A program made the position numbers and the translations under genes. Shown in pieces: positions 45,424 to 52,966 of a stretch of 64,000 nucleotides of DNA (its first letter is position 1; every line of letters begins with the position of its first letter). The stretch comes from Maridesulfovibrio ferrireducens (GTDB lineage Bacteria > Desulfobacterota > Desulfovibrionia > Desulfovibrionales > Desulfovibrionaceae), in the NCBI RefSeq assembly GCF_016342405.1, contig NZ_JAEINN010000001.1:124001-188000 (forward strand), written 5' to 3'. The notes beneath the pieces were generated by a model, which had not been told where the DNA came from, did no database searches, and was given only the letters and a program-made list of their open reading frames with translations.

Positions 45424-46254
45424 TTATTTTCTGGAACCTAATTTCTGAAGTACGCGGTCCATGATTATGGCAACGATAACAATGCCGATGCCTGCTTCAA
45501 ATCCTTTACCCATCTGGAGGCGCTGGATAGCTTTCCAGACTTCTCCACCGAGTCCTTTGGCTCCGATCATGGCGGCAATAACGACCATGGATAGAGACAG
45601 CATAACGGTTTGATTTATTCCTGCCATAATAGTCGGAGTAGCAAGCGGCAGTTCAAGTTTAACCAGTCGTTGCCAGCGGGTGGAACCGAAAGCTTCTGAA
45701 CATTCAATGAGTTCTTTTGGAACCTGCTGAATGCCGAGACATGTGAACCGGATGGCCGGAGGCATTGCAAAAATGACAGTTGAGAAAATAGCAGCAACTT
45801 TACCCAGTCCGAAGAAAGGGATTGCAGGAATGAGGTATACGAAAGCCGGCATGGTCTGCATTACATCGAGCACAGGCATGACTGTTTTATTTACGTATTT
45901 GTTCATAGCGGCAAGAATGCCGGTGGGCACGCCGATCAGAAGAGCCATAAGGGTTGAGACTATGACCAGTGCTATGGTACTAACGGTTGCTTTCCATAAT
46001 CCCATGTTCAGGATCAGCAGCAGTCCGGCAATTGAAAAGATACCAATTTTATAGCTTTTAGAAAGTCTCCATGTGACTAGTCCGACTATGAGGATAAAGA
46101 CCAATGGAGGAAGGGCGAGCATGCCGGTCTGGACAATATCCAAACCTGTATCAAGCACATCAGAGAAAGCTCTGGTTGCAAATGAGCAATGTTCGACCAG
46201 AAAATCAATACCGGCTTCAATTGTTTTTCCAACGGGAATACGTGGTATATCCAT
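45424..46254 (-). CDS. proW: Glycine betaine ABC transporter permease
   Basis: This 276-residue inner-membrane permease has several hydrophobic helices and the binding-protein-dependent motif region (ECSEAFGSTRWQRLVKLELPLATPTIMAGINQTVMLSLSMVVIAAMIGAKGLGGEVW), matching ProW/OpuAB. One ORF serves as the whole permease. It lies 25 bases before proX and 1 base after proV, so all three are cotranscribed. Confidence 0.95.
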   Translation of the reverse strand: MDIPRIPVGKTIEAGIDFLVEHCSFATRAFSDVLDTGLDIVQTGMLALPPLVFILIVGLVTWRLSKSYKIGIFSIAGLLLILNMGLWKATVSTIALVIVSTLMALLIGVPTGILAAMNKYVNKTVMPVLDVMQTMPAFVYLIPAIPFFGLGKVAAIFSTVIFAMPPAIRFTCLGIQQVPKELIECSEAFGSTRWQRLVKLELPLATPTIMAGINQTVMLSLSMVVIAAMIGAKGLGGEVWKAIQRLQMGKGFEAGIGIVIVAIIMDRVLQKLGSRK

Positions 46255-46255
46255 T

Positions 46256-47446
46256 TTAATTACCTCCTCTTTCGGCCAAGGCGGCTATTAGAGAGCCTCG
46301 GACAACTACGCCTCTGAAACGGTTATCGTCATCAACAATACCCAGCGGGTAGCCGAGGTCCTGCATGATGATAAATAGATCTTGAGCCGGGGTGTCAAGG
46401 TGAGCTGTTTTGCAGGATGTACAGATGACGCTTGTAAGATCGCGGCAGTCCTTTTCAACAAGACGGGCACAGTCCTGTGCGTTTACTACGCCCATGAGTC
46501 TGCGGTCTTCATTTAAAATGAAAAGACTGGAGATGTTGTTTTTGCGCATCTTTCTCAGAGAAGATCTTGGTCCGTCAGTTTTGATATGTCCAACTGCTTC
46601 ACTTTTCTTCATTACTGATTCAGCTGTGAGTACTTTTGTTATATCTACATCTTCAACAAAGCGGCGTACATAATCATTAGCTGGGCTGGTGAGAATGTCT
46701 TCCGGTGTGCCGACCTGAACAATTTCACCATCTTTCATAAGTACAATGCGGTCGCCAAGTTTCAGGGCTTCATCAAGGTCGTGGCTGATAAAAAGGATGG
46801 TTTTCTGCATGCGTTCTTGAAGACTGATAAGTTCATCCTGCATGTCGCGGCGGATGAGTGGGTCAAGAGCACTGAAAGCTTCATCCATAAGAAGGATGTC
46901 CGGGTCTAAAGCCAGGGCGCGGGCTAATCCCACACGTTGCTGCATTCCTCCGGAAAGTTGACTAGGAAGTGATTCTTCCCATCCCTTAAGTCCTACAAGC
47001 TCAAGAGCTTCATATGCTTTTTTGCTCCGTTCTTCGGGGGCCATCCCTTTGATCTCAAGTCCGTACTCAGTATTTTGAAGGACTGTACGGTGAGGGAAGA
47101 GAGCGAAATTCTGGAAAACCATTCCCAATTTTTGAAGTCTTACTTTACGAAGTTCATTTTTATCCAAAGCTGTGATGTCGATACCATCGATATAGATATG
47201 GCCTTTGGTCGGCTCGATAAGTCTATTGATACACCTGACGAGAGTGGATTTTCCGCTACCCGATAATCCCATTACCACCACGATTTCACCCTCTTCAACT
47301 GAGAATGAGGCGTTATTTACGCCGACACCGTGTTTGGTCTTTTTCATAATCTCATCTTTAGATACTCCCTGTTCGAGCATTGGGATGACTTTTCCCGATT
47401 GCGGGCCAAAGATTTTGTAAAGGTTTTCTACGCGTATTTTTTCCAT
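46256..47446 (-). CDS. proV: Glycine betaine ABC transporter ATPase with CBS domains
   Basis: This 396-residue ATPase has Walker A GLSGSGKST, signature LSGGMQQRVGLARALALDP, Walker B ILLMDEAFSALDP and a switch His in ISHDLDEAL. The C-terminal ~120 residues are a CBS pair (SSLFILNEDRRLMGVVN, YPLGIVDDDNRFRGVV), which in OpuA relatives sense ionic strength. First gene of the operon, preceded by a long AT-rich leader with a terminator-like hairpin. Confidence 0.95.
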   Translation of the reverse strand: MEKIRVENLYKIFGPQSGKVIPMLEQGVSKDEIMKKTKHGVGVNNASFSVEEGEIVVVMGLSGSGKSTLVRCINRLIEPTKGHIYIDGIDITALDKNELRKVRLQKLGMVFQNFALFPHRTVLQNTEYGLEIKGMAPEERSKKAYEALELVGLKGWEESLPSQLSGGMQQRVGLARALALDPDILLMDEAFSALDPLIRRDMQDELISLQERMQKTILFISHDLDEALKLGDRIVLMKDGEIVQVGTPEDILTSPANDYVRRFVEDVDITKVLTAESVMKKSEAVGHIKTDGPRSSLRKMRKNNISSLFILNEDRRLMGVVNAQDCARLVEKDCRDLTSVICTSCKTAHLDTPAQDLFIIMQDLGYPLGIVDDDNRFRGVVVRGSLIAALAERGGN

Positions 47447-47464
47447 GACTTCTCCGGTTAAAAT

Positions 47465-47500
47465 GAAAAAGAGCCGCTTTTGTTTTATTTTGAAGCGGGC
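47465..47500 (-). terminator. Terminator-like hairpin in the proV leader (possible attenuator)
   Basis: CCGCTT (47474-47479 plus) pairs with AAGCGG (47493-47498) around an A/T-rich loop. On the minus strand it is followed by a TCTTTTTC tail, and it ends about 18 bases before the proV ATG. A terminator this close to the start suggests conditional read-through. Confidence 0.5.
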
Positions 47501-47548
47501 AAAAAGAAGAGGAAGCGCAGATTTATTCCCTGCGTTCGTTCTTCTTTT

Positions 47549-47588
47549 TTAATGTATTTAATGTACTTTTAAAGTAACTTTTAATGTA
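47549..47588. repeat. Three TTAATGTA direct repeats upstream of proV
   Basis: Identical octamers at 47549-47556, 47558-47565 and 47581-47588, 100-140 bases upstream of the proV start. They could be regulator half-sites. Confidence 0.55.
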
Positions 47589-47995
47589 GTATTTAAAATT
47601 AACATTATGAAGTATTGTTGTGTGTTTGTTTTGCTGTTGTAAATTGGGGATGATGCTATATGTATATGTGTTTTACTTTGTATGCAAAATTTGATTTTTA
47701 ATTGCTAAACAAGTTTGATTTGAAACAGCAATTTGTTGTTTTTTATGGGAAGTGAACGGGCCTTTTCTTTTATTAAGGTTAGTTAAATAAGAGTACATTG
47801 TCAAATGTTACAAGTTTTGCGAAAAAAAGGCTAGATTTTTTGAGAATTAAATCGATAAAAATGCAAAAAATATTTTAATACATAAAACCGTGTGAGTGTA
47901 GGCATGGTGGGGGTTAAGCAGGTGTTACTCAAATCTCGAAAATCATCCTTTTTATGTGAATTAAAGTTGCTCAAAGGGTAAGCTTAGAATGAAGC

Positions 47996-48035
47996 TAAAA
48001 AAAATCAGGACAACTTGTATTGAGTTGTCCTGATT
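47996..48035 (-). terminator. Terminator of the ZraPSR-like two-component operon
   Basis: AATCAGGACAACT pairs with AGTTGTCCTGATT around TGTATTG. On the minus strand it is followed by TTTTTTTT, 47 bases beyond the response-regulator stop. Confidence 0.92.
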
Positions 48036-48079
48036 GCAGTTTTTTTAGTGCAGATGGGTGTCTGTTCGGGGCAGAAAAA

Positions 48080-49480
48080 TTACCTTCTGGTAAGCCCGTA
48101 TTTTTTAAGTTTGTACTGCAACGTTCTGCGGCTGATCCCGAGAGCGTCCGCAGTCCGTTCGCGGTGGTCCTGATTTGCTTCAAGCGCGTCAATTAATGCC
48201 TGACGTTCTGCGTCATCAAGTGATGTCGAAGTTGTCTTGCGCGGCAACGGTACATAGTCGGGTTTAGAAGCCGATTCTGCTGAGCCGCCTTTTACCGCAA
48301 CAGGAGAAGGACTAAGTACTTGCGGAGGCAGAAGTTCGGTGCCGAGTACTTCCGACCTGCTTAGTATGATAGCCCGTTCAAGTACATTTTCAAGTTCGCG
48401 GACGTTACCGGGCCATCCGTAGCGGCTGAGAGCATCAAGGAAAGAAGGACTGACTGAGCGAACTTTTTTGTTGTTCTTGCGTCCCAGTTTTTCCAGTAGA
48501 TGTGCAACCAGAGCGGGAATGTCGCTGGGTCTTTCTCTCAAAGGAGGAATACGTATTTCCAGAACACTCAGTCTGTAAAAAAGGTCTTCTCTGAATGTTC
48601 CATTTTCCACTTCCTCTTTCAGGTTCCGGTTGGTTGCGGCAATTATGCGGACATCTGTTTCGACAGGAGCAACACTGCCTAGAGGTTCAACTATTTTTTC
48701 TTGAATTGCCCTTAAAATTTTTGCTTGAAGAACCTGTTCCAATTCTCCGATTTCATCGAGGAAAAGAGTGCCGCCGGATGCCAGTTGAAATCTACCCGGT
48801 TTGTTGATCGTGGCTCCGGTGAAGGCTCCTTTTACATAGCCGAACAGTTCACTTTCAAGAAGGTTGGCAGGAAGGGCGGCGCAGTTGACTTTTATAAGAG
48901 GTTTATTCGCTCTGTGACTTGCGCGGTGCAGACCTTCGGCTACAAGTTCTTTACCTGTACCGGATTCTCCGAGCACCAGAATTGTTGCTTCGGAAGGTCC
49001 GGCCTGCTCTATGAGTTCCTTAACATCTCGCATCGCCTGACTGTTTCCGATCATCCGCTCAGTAGCTTCAACTGCAGACCTCAATCTCTTATTTTCGCCC
49101 ACAAGTCTGGAATAATCGAGAGCTTTTGCCATAACGGCTTTAAGCTCCTCATTGTCTGCCGGTTTAGTGAGGTAGTCGAAAGCGCCATGCTTCATTGCCA
49201 CAACCGCAGAACCGACGTTGCCGTAAGCTGTGAGCATTATGATCGGTAATCCCGGAACTTTTGCATGTATCTCTGTGAGTAGAGTCATGCCGTCCATGCC
49301 GTCCATACGCATATCAATCAGTGCGGTATTCAGTGTAAGAGAGGGAAGCATTTTAAGGGCTTGTTCGCCTGAAACAGCTTCGTGAACAGTCCAGCCGTCA
49401 TCTTCAAGAATTGCTCTGATCAGCAATCTAAGAGAGGGCTCATCATCTACAATAAGTACATTTTTATCATTTATGGTCAT
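48080..49480 (-). CDS. Sigma-54-dependent response regulator, NtrC/ZraR type
   Basis: This 466-residue three-domain activator has a receiver domain (VDDEPSLRLLI) with phospho-acceptor Asp56 in ALIDMRMDG. Its AAA+ domain has GESGTGKELVAEG and the sigma-54 contact motif KGAFTGATINKPG. Its C-terminal Fis-type helix-turn-helix is ERTADALGISRRTLQYKLKK. Activators of this kind contact sigma-54 RNA polymerase from upstream sites. It lies 3 bases after the kinase gene. Its probable target is the zraP-like promoter at 52823. Confidence 0.94.
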   Translation of the reverse strand: MTINDKNVLIVDDEPSLRLLIRAILEDDGWTVHEAVSGEQALKMLPSLTLNTALIDMRMDGMDGMTLLTEIHAKVPGLPIIMLTAYGNVGSAVVAMKHGAFDYLTKPADNEELKAVMAKALDYSRLVGENKRLRSAVEATERMIGNSQAMRDVKELIEQAGPSEATILVLGESGTGKELVAEGLHRASHRANKPLIKVNCAALPANLLESELFGYVKGAFTGATINKPGRFQLASGGTLFLDEIGELEQVLQAKILRAIQEKIVEPLGSVAPVETDVRIIAATNRNLKEEVENGTFREDLFYRLSVLEIRIPPLRERPSDIPALVAHLLEKLGRKNNKKVRSVSPSFLDALSRYGWPGNVRELENVLERAIILSRSEVLGTELLPPQVLSPSPVAVKGGSAESASKPDYVPLPRKTTSTSLDDAERQALIDALEANQDHRERTADALGISRRTLQYKLKKYGLTRR

Positions 49481-49483
49481 ATG

Positions 49484-51199
49484 TTATGATCCTTCGTTGT
49501 GTAAGCTCGGGAAGAAAAGTTCTACACACGTTCCCGTCGAAGCGGAAGAAGGAATTGTTACTCGACCGCTATGGCCGCGCATAATGGTGTTTACTATGGC
49601 AAGACCGAGTCCGGTCCCTTTCGGTTTAGCCGTAAAGAAAGGTTCAAGCGCATGTTTGCGTATATCTTCCGGCATGCCGGGACCGTTGTCACAGACGCTT
49701 ATCCAGACACCGTGTTCATTTGTTTTTGCGTTGATGAATATTTTACCTTCACCTTCCGGGACAACGTCAAGGCTGTTTACCAGAAGATTTAAGAGAACCT
49801 GACGAATTCCGTCCGGATCTGCAAAAACTTCATGCACCTCAAGGTTACTTTCAATGGTAGCCCCTTTGTGGTCCAGTTCAAACCCCATAAGGGTATTCAT
49901 GGTTTCACATATGTCGTTTAAGTTAACGATTTGCGGCTCCAGTTCATGAGGTTTTGACAGGTAAAGCAGGTCGGTAACAACCCTGTTTAACCTGTCGGCT
50001 TCTTCAAGCATGGTGGTTGCATACATTCCGTAAGGTTTTTCATCTTTTAATTTGTCAGCAAAAAGTTGAGCAAAACCTCGCAAAGAACTCAGTGGATTGC
50101 GGATTTCATGCGCGACACCTGCGGCTAGTGAGCCTATTGAGGCCAGTCTCCGGGCTTCGCTGAGGTCGTCTTCCAGTACAGCGATATCTGTTCTGTCTCT
50201 TATAATGATCATGGTCCGGTATTCTTCGGGGCTTTCAAAGTACGGGAAAATGATCAGTTCAAGATTCTTTCCATTAAGTTTAACATGCTCCCAAAGAACT
50301 TCACCCCGTCTGAATTTTTGAATTGGCTCAAAAGAAAAATCTTTCCAGTTCCGGCCGACAAGGGTTTCTCCATCTGTGCTGTTCAGCAGTGAATGGGCAG
50401 ATCCGTTGGCAGCTAAAATAGACCCCTCCGGTGAAAGAGTAAGCAATCCGTCCGGCATATTGTCGAGCAGATTAGCCTGAAATCTTTCTAGTTTAACAAG
50501 CTGTTTGTCTTCTTCGCGGCGTTGAAAGTAGGCGACAGCAAGTAGCCATAGAACAAATCCGGCTAGAAAAATATAGCCGGTCTGCATAAGAGCCGCACGC
50601 CTGTATTGTTTAAATTGGGCGAGGTGTTTTTCTGCATTCAAACCGAGTAGAAGATAGGTCTGTCTTTTTTGAGACGGTAGAAAGTTGCTGTTTCTATGAC
50701 CGTATAATCTTAGTAGATGCGGTTGTCCCAGCGTGCCGTACAGCAAGGCAGCTTTTCCGTTGATCATCGCCGGAGTGCTGGATTCATTGAGTTTTTGAAT
50801 CATATTAAAGATGGGGGCCGGGGGAGTGAATGATGTCGCTGCATTTCCTTGTCCGACGACCACTATAGGTTTGTCATCGGGGCCGTATAACCCGATAAAA
50901 AGCAGATCTCCCTGTGCAACCATCTCTTTGAAAAGGTCTCTTGCCGCCGGAGTCAGGTTTTCCTGTGCCTGTTTGTTGTGCATTCCCTGCCGCCTCATTC
51001 TGCGCATTCCGTCCGCGAGCTGAATATCAAGCCCGCGGGTGATGGATTTGGCAGAAAGAAGCATATGTTCAAACACAGTCTGGTGCATCTGACGCAGGTT
51101 CTGCCACGTAAGGTAGAGGGAGCCTGCTCCAAGTAACAGCAGGGCCAGAAGCGCTAAGGCTAGCGGCAGTTTTTGTGATCTTTGTGAACTTAGTTCCAT
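49484..51199 (-). CDS. Sensor histidine kinase, ZraS-like
   Basis: This 571-residue membrane kinase has transmembrane segments at about 11-33 and 205-225 flanking a periplasmic region. A PAS domain lies at about 240-345. The HisKA box has His364 in GVAHEIRNPLSSLRG, and the ATP-binding domain has VSVCDNGPGMPEDI-like SVCDNGPGMPED and GTGLGLAIVNTI. It lies directly before the sigma-54 activator gene. Zinc or envelope stress as signal is inferred from gene order with a zraP-like gene. Confidence 0.92.
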   Translation of the reverse strand: MELSSQRSQKLPLALALLALLLLGAGSLYLTWQNLRQMHQTVFEHMLLSAKSITRGLDIQLADGMRRMRRQGMHNKQAQENLTPAARDLFKEMVAQGDLLFIGLYGPDDKPIVVVGQGNAATSFTPPAPIFNMIQKLNESSTPAMINGKAALLYGTLGQPHLLRLYGHRNSNFLPSQKRQTYLLLGLNAEKHLAQFKQYRRAALMQTGYIFLAGFVLWLLAVAYFQRREEDKQLVKLERFQANLLDNMPDGLLTLSPEGSILAANGSAHSLLNSTDGETLVGRNWKDFSFEPIQKFRRGEVLWEHVKLNGKNLELIIFPYFESPEEYRTMIIIRDRTDIAVLEDDLSEARRLASIGSLAAGVAHEIRNPLSSLRGFAQLFADKLKDEKPYGMYATTMLEEADRLNRVVTDLLYLSKPHELEPQIVNLNDICETMNTLMGFELDHKGATIESNLEVHEVFADPDGIRQVLLNLLVNSLDVVPEGEGKIFINAKTNEHGVWISVCDNGPGMPEDIRKHALEPFFTAKPKGTGLGLAIVNTIMRGHSGRVTIPSSASTGTCVELFFPSLHNEGS

Positions 51200-51218
51200 G
51201 TATATCTATATTATTCTT

Positions 51219-52100
51219 TTAAGGGTGCAGAAGTATTCCGATTTCACGCGGAGATGTCATCTCCAGCATTCCGGCAATGTCTCGGATGGTTGTAGACTTG
51301 TCAACAACCGCACCTTTTTCTCTAAGTATTCCGAGAGCCGTATTCAGATCAAGATTCTGTCTTTTGCAATATTGTTCAAGTGTCATTTGGCCCAGTCCTG
51401 TTCCGGCTCCGTTATGCATACCGGCTCCTTTAATATTCCCTGAATTTTGATTTATACCGGTTTTGTTGATCGGAGCTCCGGATTTTATATTGGTAGCTGG
51501 AGTCGGCTGATCCTTCAAAATAATTTCGTGAAGTTCTTTTGGCGTAAGTCCGCCTTTATGGGCAATATCTTTGATCGACTGTGCAGACGTTTCAATTTCA
51601 ATCCCGGCCGCTTTGATTGAAGCCACAGCCTTGTCAAGATCTAGCCCCATACGTTTGCAGAAGACAGAAAGAGGGCTGAGTTCCGCATGACCGTAGGGTG
51701 GGACTCCGTATTTAATTTCTCCCTGAGTTTTCAGGTAGGTCGAAAATTCAAGCACTTGTTTCATAGGGGGCAGCCCAGATAAAGTTCCAACTACTACATA
51801 CAGAGTGATAAAAATGCTGATAAAGAAAGCTGTTGATGAAAAGGTTACTGCTGCTGCCTTTTTTTTCAAATATGCGGTGATAGGTTTCCAATTGAGCCAG
51901 ATATGAAGGATTGAAACAAAAAGAAATAGGACTCCGGTGCAGATATGAATATCGCCCCATTGTTCTTTTGTAAGTCCTAGTAATTGCCAGTCGGCCCAGT
52001 ATGCAACTCTTCCTTGAGGCACGAGGTAGAGAATTACACTTGTTAAAGACATAACGATAATTGCGAAGAAACTAATTAGTGAAGTGATTTTTCTAAGCAT
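51219..52100 (-). CDS. DUF4405 membrane protein with a duplicated C-terminal module
   Basis: This 293-residue protein has three hydrophobic segments (about 5-28, 50-70, 86-108). The second contains His52 and His66 in IHICTGVLFLFVSILHIWLNW, a DUF4405 pattern that may bind heme or quinone. The periplasmic or cytoplasmic C-terminus holds two similar modules, 143-195 (LSVFCKRMGLDLDKAVASIKAAG) and 239-292 (LEQYCKRQNLDLNTALGILREKG), joined by a Gly/Asn-rich linker. It begins the operon with the kinase (19 bases apart). It may feed a redox or membrane signal to the kinase; this is inference. Confidence 0.8.
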   Translation of the reverse strand: MLRKITSLISFFAIIVMSLTSVILYLVPQGRVAYWADWQLLGLTKEQWGDIHICTGVLFLFVSILHIWLNWKPITAYLKKKAAAVTFSSTAFFISIFITLYVVVGTLSGLPPMKQVLEFSTYLKTQGEIKYGVPPYGHAELSPLSVFCKRMGLDLDKAVASIKAAGIEIETSAQSIKDIAHKGGLTPKELHEIILKDQPTPATNIKSGAPINKTGINQNSGNIKGAGMHNGAGTGLGQMTLEQYCKRQNLDLNTALGILREKGAVVDKSTTIRDIAGMLEMTSPREIGILLHP

Positions 52101-52215
52101 GAAAAGCCTCCTATTCGTATGGAACGTTTAATGAAAAATATTGAGTAACCTGATTTATGAGGTTTTGTTCTGCTACGTATAGCGTAAAACTTGTTGTATT
52201 AGAAAGGCAATTAAT

Positions 52216-52246
52216 AAAAAAGGAGGACTTTTAAGTCCTCCTTTTT
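52216..52246. terminator. Terminator between the zraP-like gene and the DUF4405 gene
   Basis: AAAAAGGAGGACTT pairs with AAGTCCTCCTTTTT around TT. A- and T-runs on both arms make it active on either strand. It separates the zraP-like gene from the DUF4405-kinase-regulator operon, so the two need separate promoters. Confidence 0.9.
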
Positions 52247-52291
52247 ACCCGTTTTCCTTATTATGTGTAGATGAACGCTTAATTCAATTGC

Positions 52292-52777
52292 TTAGTTAAA
52301 GCGGGGACATCCCTGCGGTGAACCGCAATTTTGATTTTTTTGGTAATTGTTGCCGCAGCCATTATTGCCGCCCTGCATCATTCCTCTAGATCCGTTTCTC
52401 GGTCCGGGGAACGTAATTCCGATTTCTTTTTCTAATTCAGCGGCCATTTTCTGATGAGTGGTAAACATTTTTTCTCTTACATCAGAGAGATCTTTTACCA
52501 ATGCATGGATTGTTTCTTTGTCTGCCTTGCCTGAGTTTACAAGAGCATTAAGTTCGGTCCGTTTGGCCCATTGCTGATTTTGGAGTGTTTGGAAAGTAGC
52601 TGTGTACTTGTCCATGATTGCTTGAGCTTGCTGCTGTTTTTCTGGCGTCAGCTGGTTGAATGCTGCTCTGTTGCCCCCATTGTTGTATCCATTCTGGGAG
52701 CCACCGCGTGCCATGGCTATTGTTGCCATTGATAATACAAATACGATTATTAATGGGATCAAGGTTTTTTTATTCAT
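52292..52777 (-). CDS. ZraP-like periplasmic metal-sensor/chaperone protein
   Basis: This 161-residue secreted protein has a signal peptide ending at AMARG. The body has the Spy/ZraP-type helical core (AFNQLTPEKQQQAQAIMDKYTATFQTLQNQQWAKRTELNALV, KMAAELEKEIG). The C-terminal 30 residues are Asn/Gly-rich with five Cys-containing turns (GCGNN, NCGSP, GCPRF). ZraP proteins bind zinc and dampen ZraS signalling. A sigma-54 promoter lies 46 bases upstream of its ATG. Confidence 0.88.
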   Translation of the reverse strand: MNKKTLIPLIIVFVLSMATIAMARGGSQNGYNNGGNRAAFNQLTPEKQQQAQAIMDKYTATFQTLQNQQWAKRTELNALVNSGKADKETIHALVKDLSDVREKMFTTHQKMAAELEKEIGITFPGPRNGSRGMMQGGNNGCGNNYQKNQNCGSPQGCPRFN

Positions 52778-52822
52778 CTGATCTCCTGCTGTTAAAAGTT
52801 GTTGCCCTCTCGAATTAACTTA

Positions 52823-52840
52823 AAGCAGTATGCGTGCCAA
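52823..52840 (-). promoter_or_regulatory. Sigma-54 promoter of the zraP-like gene
   Basis: Minus strand TTGGCACG-CATA-CTGCTT. The GG at -24 and GC at -12 are present, with exact spacing. Transcription should start near 52813, 36 bases before the ATG. The only sigma-54 activator in the window is encoded next to it. Confidence 0.88.
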
Positions 52841-52899
52841 ACTTTTTAACGATGTAATATTAAGGCCTTATGCTGTTTGTGGTAAAAAGTGAGTGTATG

Positions 52900-52939
52900 T
52901 TAATGTGCAGTTATCTGCACATTAACTGCACAAGTGCAG
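52900..52939. promoter_or_regulatory. Candidate upstream activator sites for the sigma-54 regulator
   Basis: TTAATGTGCAG-TTAT-CTGCACATTAA (11+11 dyad, 52900-52925) is followed immediately by CTGCAC-AA-GTGCAG (52926-52939). Both share the half-site GTGCAG. They lie 60-117 bases upstream of the sigma-54 promoter, the usual distance for NtrC-type activators. A third half-site GTGCAG is at 52956-52961. Confidence 0.75.
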
Positions 52940-52966
52940 GTTGATGAGGGCTGTGGTGCAGGCTGA

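Larger units (their letters stand above)
47447..48079. other. 633-base AT-rich gap upstream of proV
   Basis: No gene found. It contains a terminator-like hairpin at 47465-47500, a CGCAG/CTGCG hairpin near 47516-47535, three TTAATGTA repeats at 47549-47588, and the terminator of the response-regulator gene at 47996-48035. The rest is long A/T tracts, consistent with an osmotically or H-NS-like regulated promoter, but no such protein is identified here. Confidence 0.55.

Noticed and set aside
48725-49249. 174-codon ORF opposite the response regulator
   Set aside because: Antisense shadow of the AAA+ domain.
52823-52840. Second sigma-54 promoter for the DUF4405-kinase operon
   Set aside because: The gap 52101-52291 shows no TGGCAC-N5-TTGC pattern; that operon's promoter is not identified.
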